23,784 bases of DNA from JAQWQB01 sp047636995 (GTDB lineage: Bacteria; Bacteroidota; Bacteroidia; Flavobacteriales_D; Sanyastnellaceae). Shown here piece by piece: positions 1 to 7,911 of this stretch. Each line of letters opens with the position of its first letter. The first letter of the stretch is position 1. The stretch spans positions 1 through 23,784 of the forward strand of contig JBLIGQ010000044.1 in the NCBI GenBank assembly GCA_047636995.1, written 5' to 3'. Made by a program: the position numbers and the translations under genes. A model generated the notes under the pieces. The model searched no databases, was not told the DNA's origin, and saw only the letters and a list, made by a program, of their open reading frames with translations.

Positions 1-2
1 GA

Positions 3-50
3 GAAATCGACATGGTAAAACGAGGACATCCACCGAAGTTTTATAGGTAG
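3..50 (+). CDS. Possible 3' end of an upstream gene (partial)
   Basis: An open frame enters from the left edge and ends at TAG 48-50, giving a basic tail ending in VKRGHPPKFYR. Only 15 codons are visible, so no family can be named. In several Flavobacteriales, gliding-motility gene gldG lies just before dnaN, but the tail is too short to test that here. It may be chance reading frame. Confidence 0.2.
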   Translation, partial: EIDMVKRGHPPKFYR

Positions 51-86
51 GCGGAAAAATGTTAAAAACTCGTGCCATTAAAACAC

Positions 87-116
87 TTTGGAACCAGCGC
101 GTAAAGTGTATATTTG
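87..116 (+). promoter_or_regulatory. dnaN promoter, Bacteroidota type
   Basis: TTTG at 87-90, an 18-nt spacer, then TATATTTG at 109-116 match the Bacteroidota sigma-A consensus (TTTG, about 19 nt, TAnnTTTG) at every fixed position. Transcription should start near 122-124, about 20 nt before the dnaN ATG at 144. This is the clearest promoter in the window and supports the phylum assignment. Confidence 0.75.
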
Positions 117-143
117 ATCCCCATAAACCCTTAAGGTTGACGC

Positions 144-1268
144 ATGAAATTTGTTGTAGCAAGTGATAAGCTTTACAAGCACTTACAAGTGCTTAGTGGT
201 GTGCTGAATAGCAGCAACACATTACCAATTCTAGATAATTTCCTGTTCGAGTTTTCGAAAGGAAAAGCCACCATCTCAGCGTCTGACTTGGAAACGACCA
301 TGACTACTGAAGTTGAGGTGATGACTGAGGACGAAGGAAGCATTGCCATTCCAGCAAGAATCCTTCTTGATACACTGAAATCATTTGGAAGCACTTCGAT
401 TCCGTTGAATTTTAAAATCGATGAGAAGAGCTTAGCAATTGAGGTGACTAGCGAACAAGGAAAGTACAAACTCGCAGGAGCCAATGGTTCGGAATTTCCA
501 AAAGCTCCAGAAGTTGAAACGGAGAAGACCGTGGTTATGGATGGTAGCATTCTTGCTAATGCCATCAATAAAACACTATTCGCCGCCGGAAACGATGATC
601 TTCGTCCTGTAATGAGTGGATTGTTCCTCGAGATTCATGAGGATAAATTACATTTCGTAGCAACCGACGCACACCGTTTGGTTCGTTACACACGTGAAGA
701 CGTAACTTCTTCTTCTCCTGGTTCTTGCATCGTGCCGAAGAAACCTTTGAACTTGTTGAAAGGAATTGTTGGTAGTGCTTCAGAAGTGGAAATTCGATAC
801 AATGATAGCAATGCTTTCTTCAGCTTTGATAACATTAAGCTGATGTGCCGCCTGATTGATGGGAAATATCCAAACTACGAAGCAGTTATTCCAAAAGACA
901 ATCCAAACAAGCTGACCGTTAATCGCGATCAGTTGCTGCAAAGCATTCGCCGTGTAAGCCTTTTTGCAAACAAGACAACACATCAAGTGCGTCTGAAGAT
1001 TGCAGGAAGTGAATTGCACATCTCTGCAGAAGATCTTGACTTTGCTAACTCAGCAATTGAACGCATGACTTGCAACTACAGTGGTGAAGACATGGAGATC
1101 GGATTCAATAGCCGCTTTTTGATGGACATGCTCTCAAATCTTTCCATTGAAGAAATCGTGATTGAACTCAGTGCTCCGAATAGAGCAGGAATCTTGGTTC
1201 CTGCTGAGCGTGAAGATCCAGGTGAAGACATCCTGATGTTGGTCATGCCTGTGATGTTGAATAGCTAA
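144..1268 (+). CDS. dnaN: DNA polymerase III sliding clamp, beta subunit
   Basis: This is the ring-shaped processivity factor that tethers the replicative polymerase to DNA and serves as a docking platform for repair proteins. The 374-residue length is normal for the family. The protein starts MKFVVASDKL and shows the typical series: an N-terminal domain with NTLPILDNF (about residues 25-33), a middle domain with RPVMSGLFLE and FVATDAHRLV (about 154-180), and a C-terminal domain ending LMLVMPVMLNS, the MP near the end being part of the usual C-terminal tail. The ATG at 144 follows a strong promoter by about 20 nt. No dnaA, gyrB or recF flanks it, which is common in Bacteroidota, where dnaN is often away from the origin. 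I see nothing broken in it. Confidence 0.98.
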   Translation: MKFVVASDKLYKHLQVLSGVLNSSNTLPILDNFLFEFSKGKATISASDLETTMTTEVEVMTEDEGSIAIPARILLDTLKSFGSTSIPLNFKIDEKSLAIEVTSEQGKYKLAGANGSEFPKAPEVETEKTVVMDGSILANAINKTLFAAGNDDLRPVMSGLFLEIHEDKLHFVATDAHRLVRYTREDVTSSSPGSCIVPKKPLNLLKGIVGSASEVEIRYNDSNAFFSFDNIKLMCRLIDGKYPNYEAVIPKDNPNKLTVNRDQLLQSIRRVSLFANKTTHQVRLKIAGSELHISAEDLDFANSAIERMTCNYSGEDMEIGFNSRFLMDMLSNLSIEEIVIELSAPNRAGILVPAEREDPGEDILMLVMPVMLNS

Positions 1269-1294
1269 GCTTCTATCAATAGCATAAACGTTTT

Positions 1295-1346
1295 TTAGGG
1301 TCATTTCATCCGCGCGAAAGTGAAGGTGACATGGCCCTAATTTTTT
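1295..1346 (+). terminator. Intrinsic terminator after dnaN
   Basis: TTAGGGTCA (1295-1303) can pair with TGGCCCTAA (1332-1340), allowing one G-U pair, and an inner TTCA/TGAA pairing shortens the loop. Six T residues follow at 1341-1346. It lies about 27 nt past the dnaN stop and before the convergent rhomboid gene. The T-tract suits the plus strand only. Confidence 0.55.
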
Positions 1347-1434
1347 GGGATTACCCTTTCTACGCCCCATCAGAATAGTGAAGACCAGCTGGGTTGGCAC
1401 ACTGGGCTACCGTTCCACGCCTGTAAACTCGTTG

Positions 1435-2145
1435 TCAAGTCCAATCACTCTCATACCACCCCTTCAATGGGTCTTCGTCCGACTTGATTTCTTGCGCGTC
1501 AACTGCAGATTCTTCAATGAGCCTTAGGCGCTCTTCCTCGCTTTCACGCTCTTCGTCTAGCTCCCATTGGTATTTTCGAGGAGTAGGACCTTTTCTGCGG
1601 TAAGCCAAAGAGAGAACGATTCCAATGACAGATCCAGCCAAATGTCCTTCCCAAGAAATAGACGCATCAATAGGCAGCACCCACCAAACAATGCTACCGT
1701 AAATAAAGGCTACAGCAAGTGACACGCGCAAGAGCTGTGGGTCACGTCGCAGAACACCACTAAAGAATAGGAAAGAAGCTAATCCATATATGACACCACT
1801 CACACCAATGTGATTTCCGCCGAAGGCGATAAGCCACAACAGGATGCCTGAACAAACGTAAAGCAATCCGAGTACCTTGAAGGCGATGGAACGGTAAAAG
1901 AAAATCAAAAAAGAAGACAAGGTCACAAAGGAAAATGTGTTCCCAGAGATGTGCTCCAATGAGCCATGTAAAAAGGGCGTCGTAATAATACCAATTGCGC
2001 CCCGCAAGGTTCTAGGTTGGGTGCCCCATTTAGATAAGCGATGGCCGAATTCATATTCAATCCACCAAATGACCCATATAATAAGAAGGAAAAAAAGGTT
2101 GAACAAAAGGGCGTCAATCAACTTCTTCTTATCTTCTTTTTCCAT
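1435..2145 (-). CDS. Rhomboid-family intramembrane serine protease
   Basis: Rhomboids cleave transmembrane helices of other proteins within the membrane. The 236-residue protein has about six hydrophobic segments between residues 12 and 182. It carries the family landmarks: HISGN (His65 to Asn69, the HxxxN motif of helix 2), GVSG (residues 114-117, catalytic Ser116), and a later helix with GHLAG (His168), so the Ser-His dyad is intact. After the last helix a charged tail of about 50 residues rich in Glu and Arg extends into the cytoplasm; no domain is recognised in it. It converges on dnaN and is divergent from the small exported protein at 2209, sharing a 63-bp intergenic region. The substrate cannot be read from the sequence. 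Confidence 0.88.
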   Translation of the reverse strand: MEKEDKKKLIDALLFNLFFLLIIWVIWWIEYEFGHRLSKWGTQPRTLRGAIGIITTPFLHGSLEHISGNTFSFVTLSSFLIFFYRSIAFKVLGLLYVCSGILLWLIAFGGNHIGVSGVIYGLASFLFFSGVLRRDPQLLRVSLAVAFIYGSIVWWVLPIDASISWEGHLAGSVIGIVLSLAYRRKGPTPRKYQWELDEERESEEERLRLIEESAVDAQEIKSDEDPLKGWYESDWT

Positions 2146-2208
2146 ATTTATGATTGTTAATCGTTTTAACCTTCAACAAAATCGCGTACATTTCAGCAAA
2201 CGAAATAT

Positions 2209-2463
2209 ATGAAACGTTTGTTCTCTTTATTGGTTTTTACTGCTTTCCTAGCCACTACTGCTTGGGCGAGTAACAATGTTGATACATCTGGAGATCCCGA
2301 ACCAAAAAAGAAGGAAGGCCAATATACGTTTTCTCTGTCCAAAGCATATTTCTCTTTTTTTAATTTATTTACATTAGAAGCTGTAGAGGCTGACTCTACA
2401 AAGGCAGATCAATTCCTAATTCCACGTGAAGAACAAATTGAGCAGAAATTCTTGCCGCTCTAA
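2209..2463 (+). CDS. Small exported protein of unknown function
   Basis: An 84-residue protein with a clear signal peptide: MKR, a hydrophobic core LFSLLVFTAFLATTA, and a likely cleavage near AWAS-N (residues 19-22). The mature part is short, charged and contains SLSKAYFSFFNLF followed by an acidic stretch; I recognise no family. A plausible promoter lies just upstream: TTTT (2164-2167), 19 nt, TACATTTC (2187-2194), both boxes imperfect. The gene ends 34 nt before the nucleoside phosphorylase, which has its own candidate -7 box. Signal peptide, promoter and consistent codon use argue that this is a real gene, but a small unknown ORF always carries risk. Confidence 0.6.
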   Translation: MKRLFSLLVFTAFLATTAWASNNVDTSGDPEPKKKEGQYTFSLSKAYFSFFNLFTLEAVEADSTKADQFLIPREEQIEQKFLPL

Positions 2464-2497
2464 CTAAATCCTTTTTCTTCCCCGTACTTTTGCGTTC

Positions 2498-3385
2498 ATG
2501 AAAGCGCGCCACCTCAATACCCATCGTATTCCTGAATCTCAGCTAATTCTTAATGCTGACAATTCTGTTTATCACCTCGGCATTACCGGAGATCAAATTG
2601 CTGATACCGTATTGGTTGTTGGTGATCCTGATCGCGTACCTACCATTTCTAAACGATTTGATTCCATAGAATTTAAACAATCAGGAAGGGAGTTTTGCGT
2701 TCATACGGGCAGAGTAGGAAAGAAGCGTATAACCGTACTTTCTACAGGTATTGGTGTAGATAACATCGACATTGTGATGAACGAAATTGATGCAGCAGTG
2801 AACATCAATCCGTTCACCCGCATGCCGCATGCCAAGCTCAGGCAGCTGCGCATGGTCAGATTGGGAACTTGTGGGTCATTGCGCGCAGACATTCCAATTG
2901 GAACTGTAGTTGCTTCGGCATACGCAATCGGTTATGATGGGGTTCCTTGGCATTACGATATGGAGATGGAAACGCAGGAGTTAGCCATCGCCGAAGCCTT
3001 CAAAAAGCATGCGAATTGGCCCGAAGAATTAGCCAAACCTTATTGCGCAAGAGCAGATAAGCTCATGTTGAACAACATTGGTGAAGGAATGGTGCACGGA
3101 ATCACCCTCACAGCAAATGGATTTTACGGTCCGCAAAACAGAAGTTTACGCCTTCCTTTGAAGGAAAAGGACCGAATGGACACTGTAAGGTCTTTTGTGC
3201 ATAATGGATTGAATACCAGTAATTTCGAGATGGAGTGTGCTGGTTTGTACGCTCTGGGAAGTCTTCTAGGGCACCGAATGTTAACCTGTTGTGTTGTGCT
3301 CGCGAACAGATACAACGAGGAATTCACAAGCGACCCTTCAAAAGCGGTGGATCACTTGATCGACGCGGTCTTGGAACGATTGTAA
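2498..3385 (+). CDS. Nucleoside phosphorylase, uridine-phosphorylase-like (NP-I family)
   Basis: Enzymes of this family split nucleosides with phosphate to give free base and ribose-1-phosphate, a salvage step in the cytoplasm. In 295 residues it shows VVGDPDRVP (about 40-48, phosphate site), STGIGVDN, RLGTCGSLR (the conserved glycine-rich strand with the phosphate-binding Arg) and NFEMECAGLYALG near the C-terminus, whose Glu-Met-Glu normally contacts the ribose. The sequence is nearer uridine phosphorylase than PNP, but base specificity is not settled by eye. A -7-like TACTTTTG (2485-2492) lies only 5 nt before the ATG, with no obvious -33 partner at the right distance, so the mRNA could be nearly leaderless if that box is used. 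Confidence 0.88.
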   Translation: MKARHLNTHRIPESQLILNADNSVYHLGITGDQIADTVLVVGDPDRVPTISKRFDSIEFKQSGREFCVHTGRVGKKRITVLSTGIGVDNIDIVMNEIDAAVNINPFTRMPHAKLRQLRMVRLGTCGSLRADIPIGTVVASAYAIGYDGVPWHYDMEMETQELAIAEAFKKHANWPEELAKPYCARADKLMLNNIGEGMVHGITLTANGFYGPQNRSLRLPLKEKDRMDTVRSFVHNGLNTSNFEMECAGLYALGSLLGHRMLTCCVVLANRYNEEFTSDPSKAVDHLIDAVLERL

Positions 3386-3471
3386 CAAGTTCGTGGGGAA
3401 AAGTCCAGCGAAGGAGTCTCTAACACCCGATAAGCCGACCTATTTTTGACTGAAACCGCCCATAATATAGC

Positions 3472-4356
3472 ATGAGTACAGCAGAAATATCAGCTTTGAT
3501 TACCCTCATCGAGGATCCAGACGAAAAGATTTTTAATCAAGTTCGTTCTGAAATAGTGGCCCGAGGTGAAGGCATTATTCCTCAATTAGAAAGGTATTGG
3601 GAATTCAATCAGTTCGGGAACTTATTCCAAGAACGGATCGAAAACCTTATTCATTCAATTCAATACAACTGCATCAGCTCTCAGCTTGAGAACTGGGTTG
3701 AAGAGGAAGATAATGATCTCTTAGAAGGGGCTATACTTATCAATAAGTACCAATACCCTTCCTTTGATGAAGCCGAAATGCGCAGACAAGTAACTGCCAT
3801 TCGTCAAGATATTTGGCTGGAACTCAATGACAATCTTACGGCGCTGGAACAGGTGAATGTGATCAACCATATTCTCTATACCGTTCATAATTTTGAAGGG
3901 AATAAAACAAATTACGTTGCGCCACAAAACAGCTACATCGCTGATGTGTTGAACACCAAGAAGGGGAATCCCCTCAGCCTCGCAATCTTATATCAAGTGC
4001 TGGCTAATAGCTTGGGTATTCCCATTTATGGGGTCAACCTACCGAATCATTTTGTTCTCGCATACATGGATGAGAGCAGGTTGGGTATGTCACAAGATGG
4101 CGGAGACAACGGTGTCTTATTTTACATTAATCCATTCAGCGGTGGCTCTATCATGCACAAATCAGAAATTGATGATTTCTTGATGCACCTCAAATTGCCC
4201 CAAGAAGTAAAGTATTACCGTCCGTGTAAAAACATTGATATTCTCCAACGCATGGTTAACAACCTAATCTTTGCCTACATTCAAAAAGACAAGCCAGAGA
4301 AGGCCAATGAACTCAAGGCGCTACAGAATGTGTTGAGAATCAAATTGGGGAAGTAA
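3472..4356 (+). CDS. SirB1/transglutaminase-like family protein
   Basis: A 294-residue protein with no signal peptide or membrane segment. The central part, with KKGNPLSLAILYQVLANSLGIPIYGVNLPNHFVLAY (residues about 163-198), is the core of the SirB1-type transglutaminase-like fold. The usual catalytic cysteine position is occupied by Ser/Leu here, as in many SirB1 homologues, which are thought to be non-enzymatic. The N-terminal half is helical and acidic, the C-terminal end has a short helical repeat-like tail (ILQRMVNNLIFAY). A -7-like TATTTTTG lies at 3441-3448. It ends 12 nt before the convergent sugar transferase gene. No specific role is known to me in Bacteroidota. Confidence 0.8.
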   Translation: MSTAEISALITLIEDPDEKIFNQVRSEIVARGEGIIPQLERYWEFNQFGNLFQERIENLIHSIQYNCISSQLENWVEEEDNDLLEGAILINKYQYPSFDEAEMRRQVTAIRQDIWLELNDNLTALEQVNVINHILYTVHNFEGNKTNYVAPQNSYIADVLNTKKGNPLSLAILYQVLANSLGIPIYGVNLPNHFVLAYMDESRLGMSQDGGDNGVLFYINPFSGGSIMHKSEIDDFLMHLKLPQEVKYYRPCKNIDILQRMVNNLIFAYIQKDKPEKANELKALQNVLRIKLGK

Positions 4357-4368
4357 AGCGCTGGTAGA

Positions 4369-4962
4369 TTAATTGTTAGACATAATTTTACCGATGGTCT
4401 TCATGATTAATTTCAAATCACCCATGAAGGATTGTTGATCCACATAGTCCAATTGCAATGCGAGCTTTTGAGGTAAAATGTCTTCGATGTAAGCTTTTTC
4501 AGGATGGCTAGCATTCCCTAAAATAGTATCCTCATTGATGAAATAGATAGATGCAGTGTCTGTCAAACCCGGACGAACGTTCAATACTTTAAGTTGTTCA
4601 GTGTTGTAAAAGGCAACATATTTAGGCACTTCCGGCCGTGGGCCAACAATGCTCATTTCGCCCTTAAGTACATTTATAAGTTGTGCAAACTCATCAAATT
4701 TGTACTTTCTGATTAAGAGCCCGCTTTTCGTCACTCGCGCGTCAGAATCTCCTACCGTAAGTTGCCCGCGCGTCTCAGCATCCTTGTACATCGAACGAAA
4801 TTTGTACAGTTTGAACGGGGTTTGGTGTTTTCCTATTCGAATTTGGGTGAAGAACAATGGAGCGCCGTCATCTATTAAAATCCAAATTGAAACCACCAGA
4901 AAGAGGGGTGATAGCAACAGTAGTGCGGCCAACGAAGCGAATATGTCGAACAGGCGTTTCAA
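4369..4962 (-). CDS. Bacterial sugar transferase (polyprenyl-phosphate phosphoglycosyltransferase, PglC-like)
   Basis: This family moves a sugar-1-phosphate from a UDP-sugar onto undecaprenyl phosphate, the first membrane step in making O-antigen, capsule or protein-linked glycans. The 197-residue size is that of the minimal PglC type. The N-terminus has KRLFDIFASLAALLLLSPLFLVVS, the re-entrant membrane helix. Then come KLYKFRSMYKDA (about 51-62), the catalytic Asp-Glu pair in KFDEF (Asp90, Glu91), and EMSIVGPRPEV (about 102-112). It overlaps the aminotransferase gene by 4 nt (ATGA), so the two are translationally coupled. Together they resemble the PglC/PglE pair of diacetamido-sugar pathways, but the acetyltransferase, dehydratase and flippase are absent here, so the sugar is unknown. 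Confidence 0.92.
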   Translation of the reverse strand: MKRLFDIFASLAALLLLSPLFLVVSIWILIDDGAPLFFTQIRIGKHQTPFKLYKFRSMYKDAETRGQLTVGDSDARVTKSGLLIRKYKFDEFAQLINVLKGEMSIVGPRPEVPKYVAFYNTEQLKVLNVRPGLTDTASIYFINEDTILGNASHPEKAYIEDILPQKLALQLDYVDQQSFMGDLKLIMKTIGKIMSNN

Positions 4963-6170
4963 AGAGAGGAAACCGCTTTTTCAACCTGTTCAATCACATA
5001 GTCCAACATTTCGTCAGACATACCATACCAAACGGGCAATGAAATTTCATTCTCATAAGCAGCAAATGCATTCGGATAATCAACCATCTTGTATCCCAAG
5101 TTCTTGTAATAGGTTAAGAGTGGTAAAGGCTGGAAATGCACATTGGCCGAGATGTTGGCTTCAGCTAATTTAGTGATCACTGAATCACGTTGCGTTTCAG
5201 AATAGCCATTTAAACGCAGGAGGTACAAGTGGTAAGAAGATTCATTTCCGTCTACCTCAAAAACGGGAGGAGCAAAGACCTTGTGCTTTGAAAATGCTTC
5301 AGTGTAACGTAAGCAGACCATTTTGCGAAAAGCCAATGTTTCAGCATAGCGTTTCAGTTCAACGCGTCCAATAGCAGCATGTAAATCAGTCATGTTGCAT
5401 TTGTATCCTGCTTCAATCACATCATAGCGCCACGCGCCTGCTTTGCTCTTAGACAGAGCGTCCTTGGTTTGTCCGTGCAGTGAACTTATCTTAAAACGGC
5501 CTTTCAGCGCTTCGTTTTCAAATGGAGCAGGCAAATTGAATGCCAGAGCTCCCCCTTCTGCCGTGGTCAAATTCTTTACGGCATGGAAAGAATAACCCGT
5601 AATGTCAGCCTGCATACCTACTGGCTTTCCTTTGTAAGTAGCGCCAAATGAATGCGCTGCATCAGAAAGGAAGAGGATGCGACCAAGTGCTTTTTGGTTT
5701 TCTCCCTGCGGTCGGAAATGAGAACGAGCAGCTTCAATAATAGCGTGTATTCCGGAGTAATCTATAGGGTTTCCCGCAATGTCTACAGGCATAATGACCT
5801 TCGTTCGCGGTGTAATCGCTTTTCGGATGCCTTCTAGTGAAATCCAGCAATCACTTTCGTTGCTATCAACAAGCACAGGGGTGGCACCTACATGCTTCAC
5901 GATGTTGGCGGTTGCAGCATACGTATATGCAGGTAAAATAACTTCATCTCCTTCGCCCACGCCAAACCAGCGCAATACAAGCTCACAGGCATTGGTCCAG
6001 GAATTCAATGCAATCACGGGAGCGCCCCCGATATATGCTTCTAGGTCTTTCTCAAATCCTTGATTTTGAGGGCCAGAGGTGATCCAGCCAGATTGAAGCA
6101 CCTCGGTTACAGCAGCAATGGTGTGCGCATCGATTCGGGGAGGTGAGAATGGAACTGTGATTTGTTGCAT
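4959..6170 (-). CDS. DegT/DnrJ/EryC1/StrS-family PLP aminotransferase (nucleotide-sugar aminotransferase)
   Basis: Members transfer an amino group from glutamate to a 4-keto or 3-keto nucleotide sugar, feeding glycan synthesis. In 403 residues the fold-type-I landmarks are present: GWITSGPQNQGFE near the start (residues 28-40), ILPAYTYAATAN (78-89), SDAAHSFG (169-176, Asp170 for the pyridine nitrogen), and SFHAVKNLTTAEGG (194-207), where Lys199 would bind PLP. It has a somewhat longer loop before SDAAHS (RSHFRPQGENQKALGR, about 149-164). It is the first gene of a two-gene minus-strand unit with the sugar transferase. PglE/PseC-like use is plausible; the exact substrate is not readable from sequence. 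Confidence 0.93.
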   Translation of the reverse strand: MQQITVPFSPPRIDAHTIAAVTEVLQSGWITSGPQNQGFEKDLEAYIGGAPVIALNSWTNACELVLRWFGVGEGDEVILPAYTYAATANIVKHVGATPVLVDSNESDCWISLEGIRKAITPRTKVIMPVDIAGNPIDYSGIHAIIEAARSHFRPQGENQKALGRILFLSDAAHSFGATYKGKPVGMQADITGYSFHAVKNLTTAEGGALAFNLPAPFENEALKGRFKISSLHGQTKDALSKSKAGAWRYDVIEAGYKCNMTDLHAAIGRVELKRYAETLAFRKMVCLRYTEAFSKHKVFAPPVFEVDGNESSYHLYLLRLNGYSETQRDSVITKLAEANISANVHFQPLPLLTYYKNLGYKMVDYPNAFAAYENEISLPVWYGMSDEMLDYVIEQVEKAVSSL

Positions 6171-6249
6171 GATGTAAAATTAACAGACTTAAATTGTAGA
6201 ACATGGATTCTTGTCCGAATTTGCATATATTTCATAAAACACATTGGAT

Positions 6250-6483
6250 ATGTGGATAGAAAAAGACAATAAACTAGTACGCGAATTTCGATTCAAAGAT
6301 TTTCAAGAGGCATTTACATTCATGGTGAGAGTGGCTTTCATTGCTGAAAAGATGAACCACCATCCTGATTGGTACAATGTATACAATTACGTGCGCATAG
6401 AATTGACCACCCATGATTCAGGTCATACCATTACAACACAGGACCGGAAATTTGCGATGGAGATAGATTTGATCTTGGCTTAA
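6250..6483 (+). CDS. 4a-hydroxytetrahydrobiopterin dehydratase (pterin-4a-carbinolamine dehydratase)
   Basis: The enzyme regenerates tetrahydrobiopterin cofactor after aromatic amino acid hydroxylation by dehydrating the 4a-carbinolamine. The start is placed at ATG 6250 (MWIEKDNK); an upstream TTG at 6244 adds only two residues. The 77-residue product carries the family motif: NHHPDWYNVYN (His37-His38-Pro39, then Trp41), His55 in TTHDSG and Asp65 in TTQD, the three conserved His plus Asp of the active site. It lacks the longer N-terminus of some bacterial homologues. No phenylalanine hydroxylase gene is nearby. Its TAA shares the sequence TTAA (6480-6483) with the stop of the opposite-strand DUF3108 gene. 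Confidence 0.92.
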   Translation: MWIEKDNKLVREFRFKDFQEAFTFMVRVAFIAEKMNHHPDWYNVYNYVRIELTTHDSGHTITTQDRKFAMEIDLILA

Positions 6484-7256
6484 TTCAAGAGGTAAATCTT
6501 CGCTTTTCCCACTTTTAAGTCGGTTTCAATGTAAACAGGAGTGCGTGACTCATCATCTGTCACGTAGACTTCCATGTGCTCACCTTCTTTAAAAATAGTT
6601 CCTTTAATCAATGAAGGACGGAATAGGATGCAGTCTATTTCTTCATTTGTGCGCGGATCGGTCCATGTGACTTTACCCTCAAAGCGCAAATAACTATCGT
6701 AAAATGCGCCGTCAAGGTAGAAATTCAACGGTACCTTTTCACCCTTTGTCATGTTTTTGAAGTCCAGTGCTCTGCAATGATAGATGGCGGTGACTACATC
6801 AAGTGCATTCTTCCGATATTCCATAACACCATATCTGCTTTCCGGGGCATCGTCTTTAATGCGGTAATAGATGGAGTCTTGTTTTACGTGGTAATCACGG
6901 TCATAAATGTTAGACCCTTCTGATCCGTAGCGAAGAAAACGCAGTGACTCGAGCTTGGAGTTGCTGTAGGACTCATACTTAGAGTCTACCGCATAAAACC
7001 AATCCCACTTTTTGTAGCTTTTTCCATGACCAACAAAGTGCCAATACGTTTCGTTGTTCACAACCGTATCTCTAACAGTGAAGTTGGCCATGCCGGCATT
7101 GGTCCAGATGAGCCCCCATTGGTAAACCAATTCATAGCTTAGTGATTCTCCTGTTTGAAATGGTGCAGCAGACTGAGACTGCACTTGAGCAGAAAAGCCA
7201 AGTGCAAAGAAAAGGCCCCATAAGTGGGGCCTTTTATATAGAACAGTGATGTTCAA
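6480..7256 (-). CDS. DUF3108 domain-containing exported protein
   Basis: A 258-residue protein of the DUF3108 family, secreted beta-rich proteins of unknown function common in Bacteroidota. The frame has no ATG in its first 50 codons. The best start is TTG at 7256-7254, which gives a good signal peptide: basic residues (YKR), a hydrophobic core LWGLFFALGFSA and polar cleavage region QVQSQS. The body begins FQTGESLSYELVYQWGLIWTNAGMA, typical of the family, and includes NFYLDGAFYDSYLRFEGK. The TTG lies 2 nt after the stop of the DUF1573 gene, suggesting translational re-initiation. A perfect 11-bp hairpin with a T-rich tail sits inside the signal-peptide codons and may act as an attenuator. Confidence 0.82.
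   Translation of the reverse strand: MNITVLYKRPHLWGLFFALGFSAQVQSQSAAPFQTGESLSYELVYQWGLIWTNAGMANFTVRDTVVNNETYWHFVGHGKSYKKWDWFYAVDSKYESYSNSKLESLRFLRYGSEGSNIYDRDYHVKQDSIYYRIKDDAPESRYGVMEYRKNALDVVTAIYHCRALDFKNMTKGEKVPLNFYLDGAFYDSYLRFEGKVTWTDPRTNEEIDCILFRPSLIKGTIFKEGEHMEVYVTDDESRTPVYIETDLKVGKAKIYLLN
7210..7235 (-). terminator. Terminator-like hairpin inside the start of the DUF3108 gene
   Basis: AAAAGGCCCCA (7210-7220) and TGGGGCCTTTT (7225-7235) form a perfect 11-bp inverted repeat with a 4-nt loop. On the minus strand it is followed by further T-rich sequence (TTTTCTTT), the form of an intrinsic terminator. It begins about 20 nt after the DUF3108 start codon, so part of the transcription from the DUF1573 gene may stop here. 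Confidence 0.65.
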
Positions 7257-7258
7257 TG

Positions 7259-7825
7259 TTATTCAGCCGCAGGAGTTACCTGGGCTTTAATGGTCAAAAT
7301 CGTTTGCTCTGGATCAGTGTTAGATGTTACAGTAACACGTTTCGTTTGGCTGTTCTTCTTTCCTTTTGAATTAAAGGCAACTTTAATTTCACCTTCTGCT
7401 CCTGGTAGAATTGGCTCTTTTGGACATTCAGGAACAGTGCAACCACAAGATCCTTTACATTTCTCAAGAATCAAAGGCTCAGTCCCTGTGTTTTTGAATT
7501 TGAAGATATGCTCTACACGATCTCCTTCATCCATGGTGCCGAAATCCCATTCGTACTCAACAAATTCGATTGTAGAAGGCGCAAGCATTGACGACTTTGA
7601 AGGTGCTTGTTCAGAAGCTTCTTTCTTCGCAACGTCTCTTGCTGGGTCATACTTTTCTGGCTTACCTGTCTCCTTTCTGTCAATCTGACTTACAGCCGCT
7701 TTAGCATTAACATCAATAGGCTTGAATACCTGATCTTCATCAGAATTACTGTACATGTTGTAAGCAATCGCTCCAAGTAGAATGGCAATGACTGCCAATA
7801 ATCCAATTTTCATTCCGTTATTCAT
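7259..7825 (-). CDS. DUF1573 domain-containing membrane-anchored protein
   Basis: A 188-residue protein with an N-terminal membrane anchor (MNNGMKIGLLAVIAILLGAIAYNMY), a low-complexity linker of about 60 residues rich in Lys, Asp, Pro and Ser, and a DUF1573 Ig-like domain from about residue 88: EYEWDFGTMDEGDRVEHIFKFKNTG, then a Cys-rich loop CKGSCGCTVPECP, then the closing strands ending TILTIKAQV. DUF1573 proteins are exported and of unknown role; the fold resembles ASH/MSP-like beta sandwiches. A -7-like TACTTTTG lies on the minus strand at 7856-7849, 24 nt before the ATG. It is first in a pair with the DUF3108 gene, with only 2 nt between them. Confidence 0.88.
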   Translation of the reverse strand: MNNGMKIGLLAVIAILLGAIAYNMYSNSDEDQVFKPIDVNAKAAVSQIDRKETGKPEKYDPARDVAKKEASEQAPSKSSMLAPSTIEFVEYEWDFGTMDEGDRVEHIFKFKNTGTEPLILEKCKGSCGCTVPECPKEPILPGAEGEIKVAFNSKGKKNSQTKRVTVTSNTDPEQTILTIKAQVTPAAE

Positions 7826-7911
7826 AATTCTATTTTTTCGTAGCCTCGCAAAAGTAAGAATTTGCTTTGTAAGTGCCTTATTTCGTTAGATACCTTTTAG
7901 TTAATGACTTG

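Noticed and set aside
1..143. Replication origin near dnaN
   Set aside because: No DnaA-box cluster (TTATCCACA-like) and no dnaA, recF or gyrB next to it.
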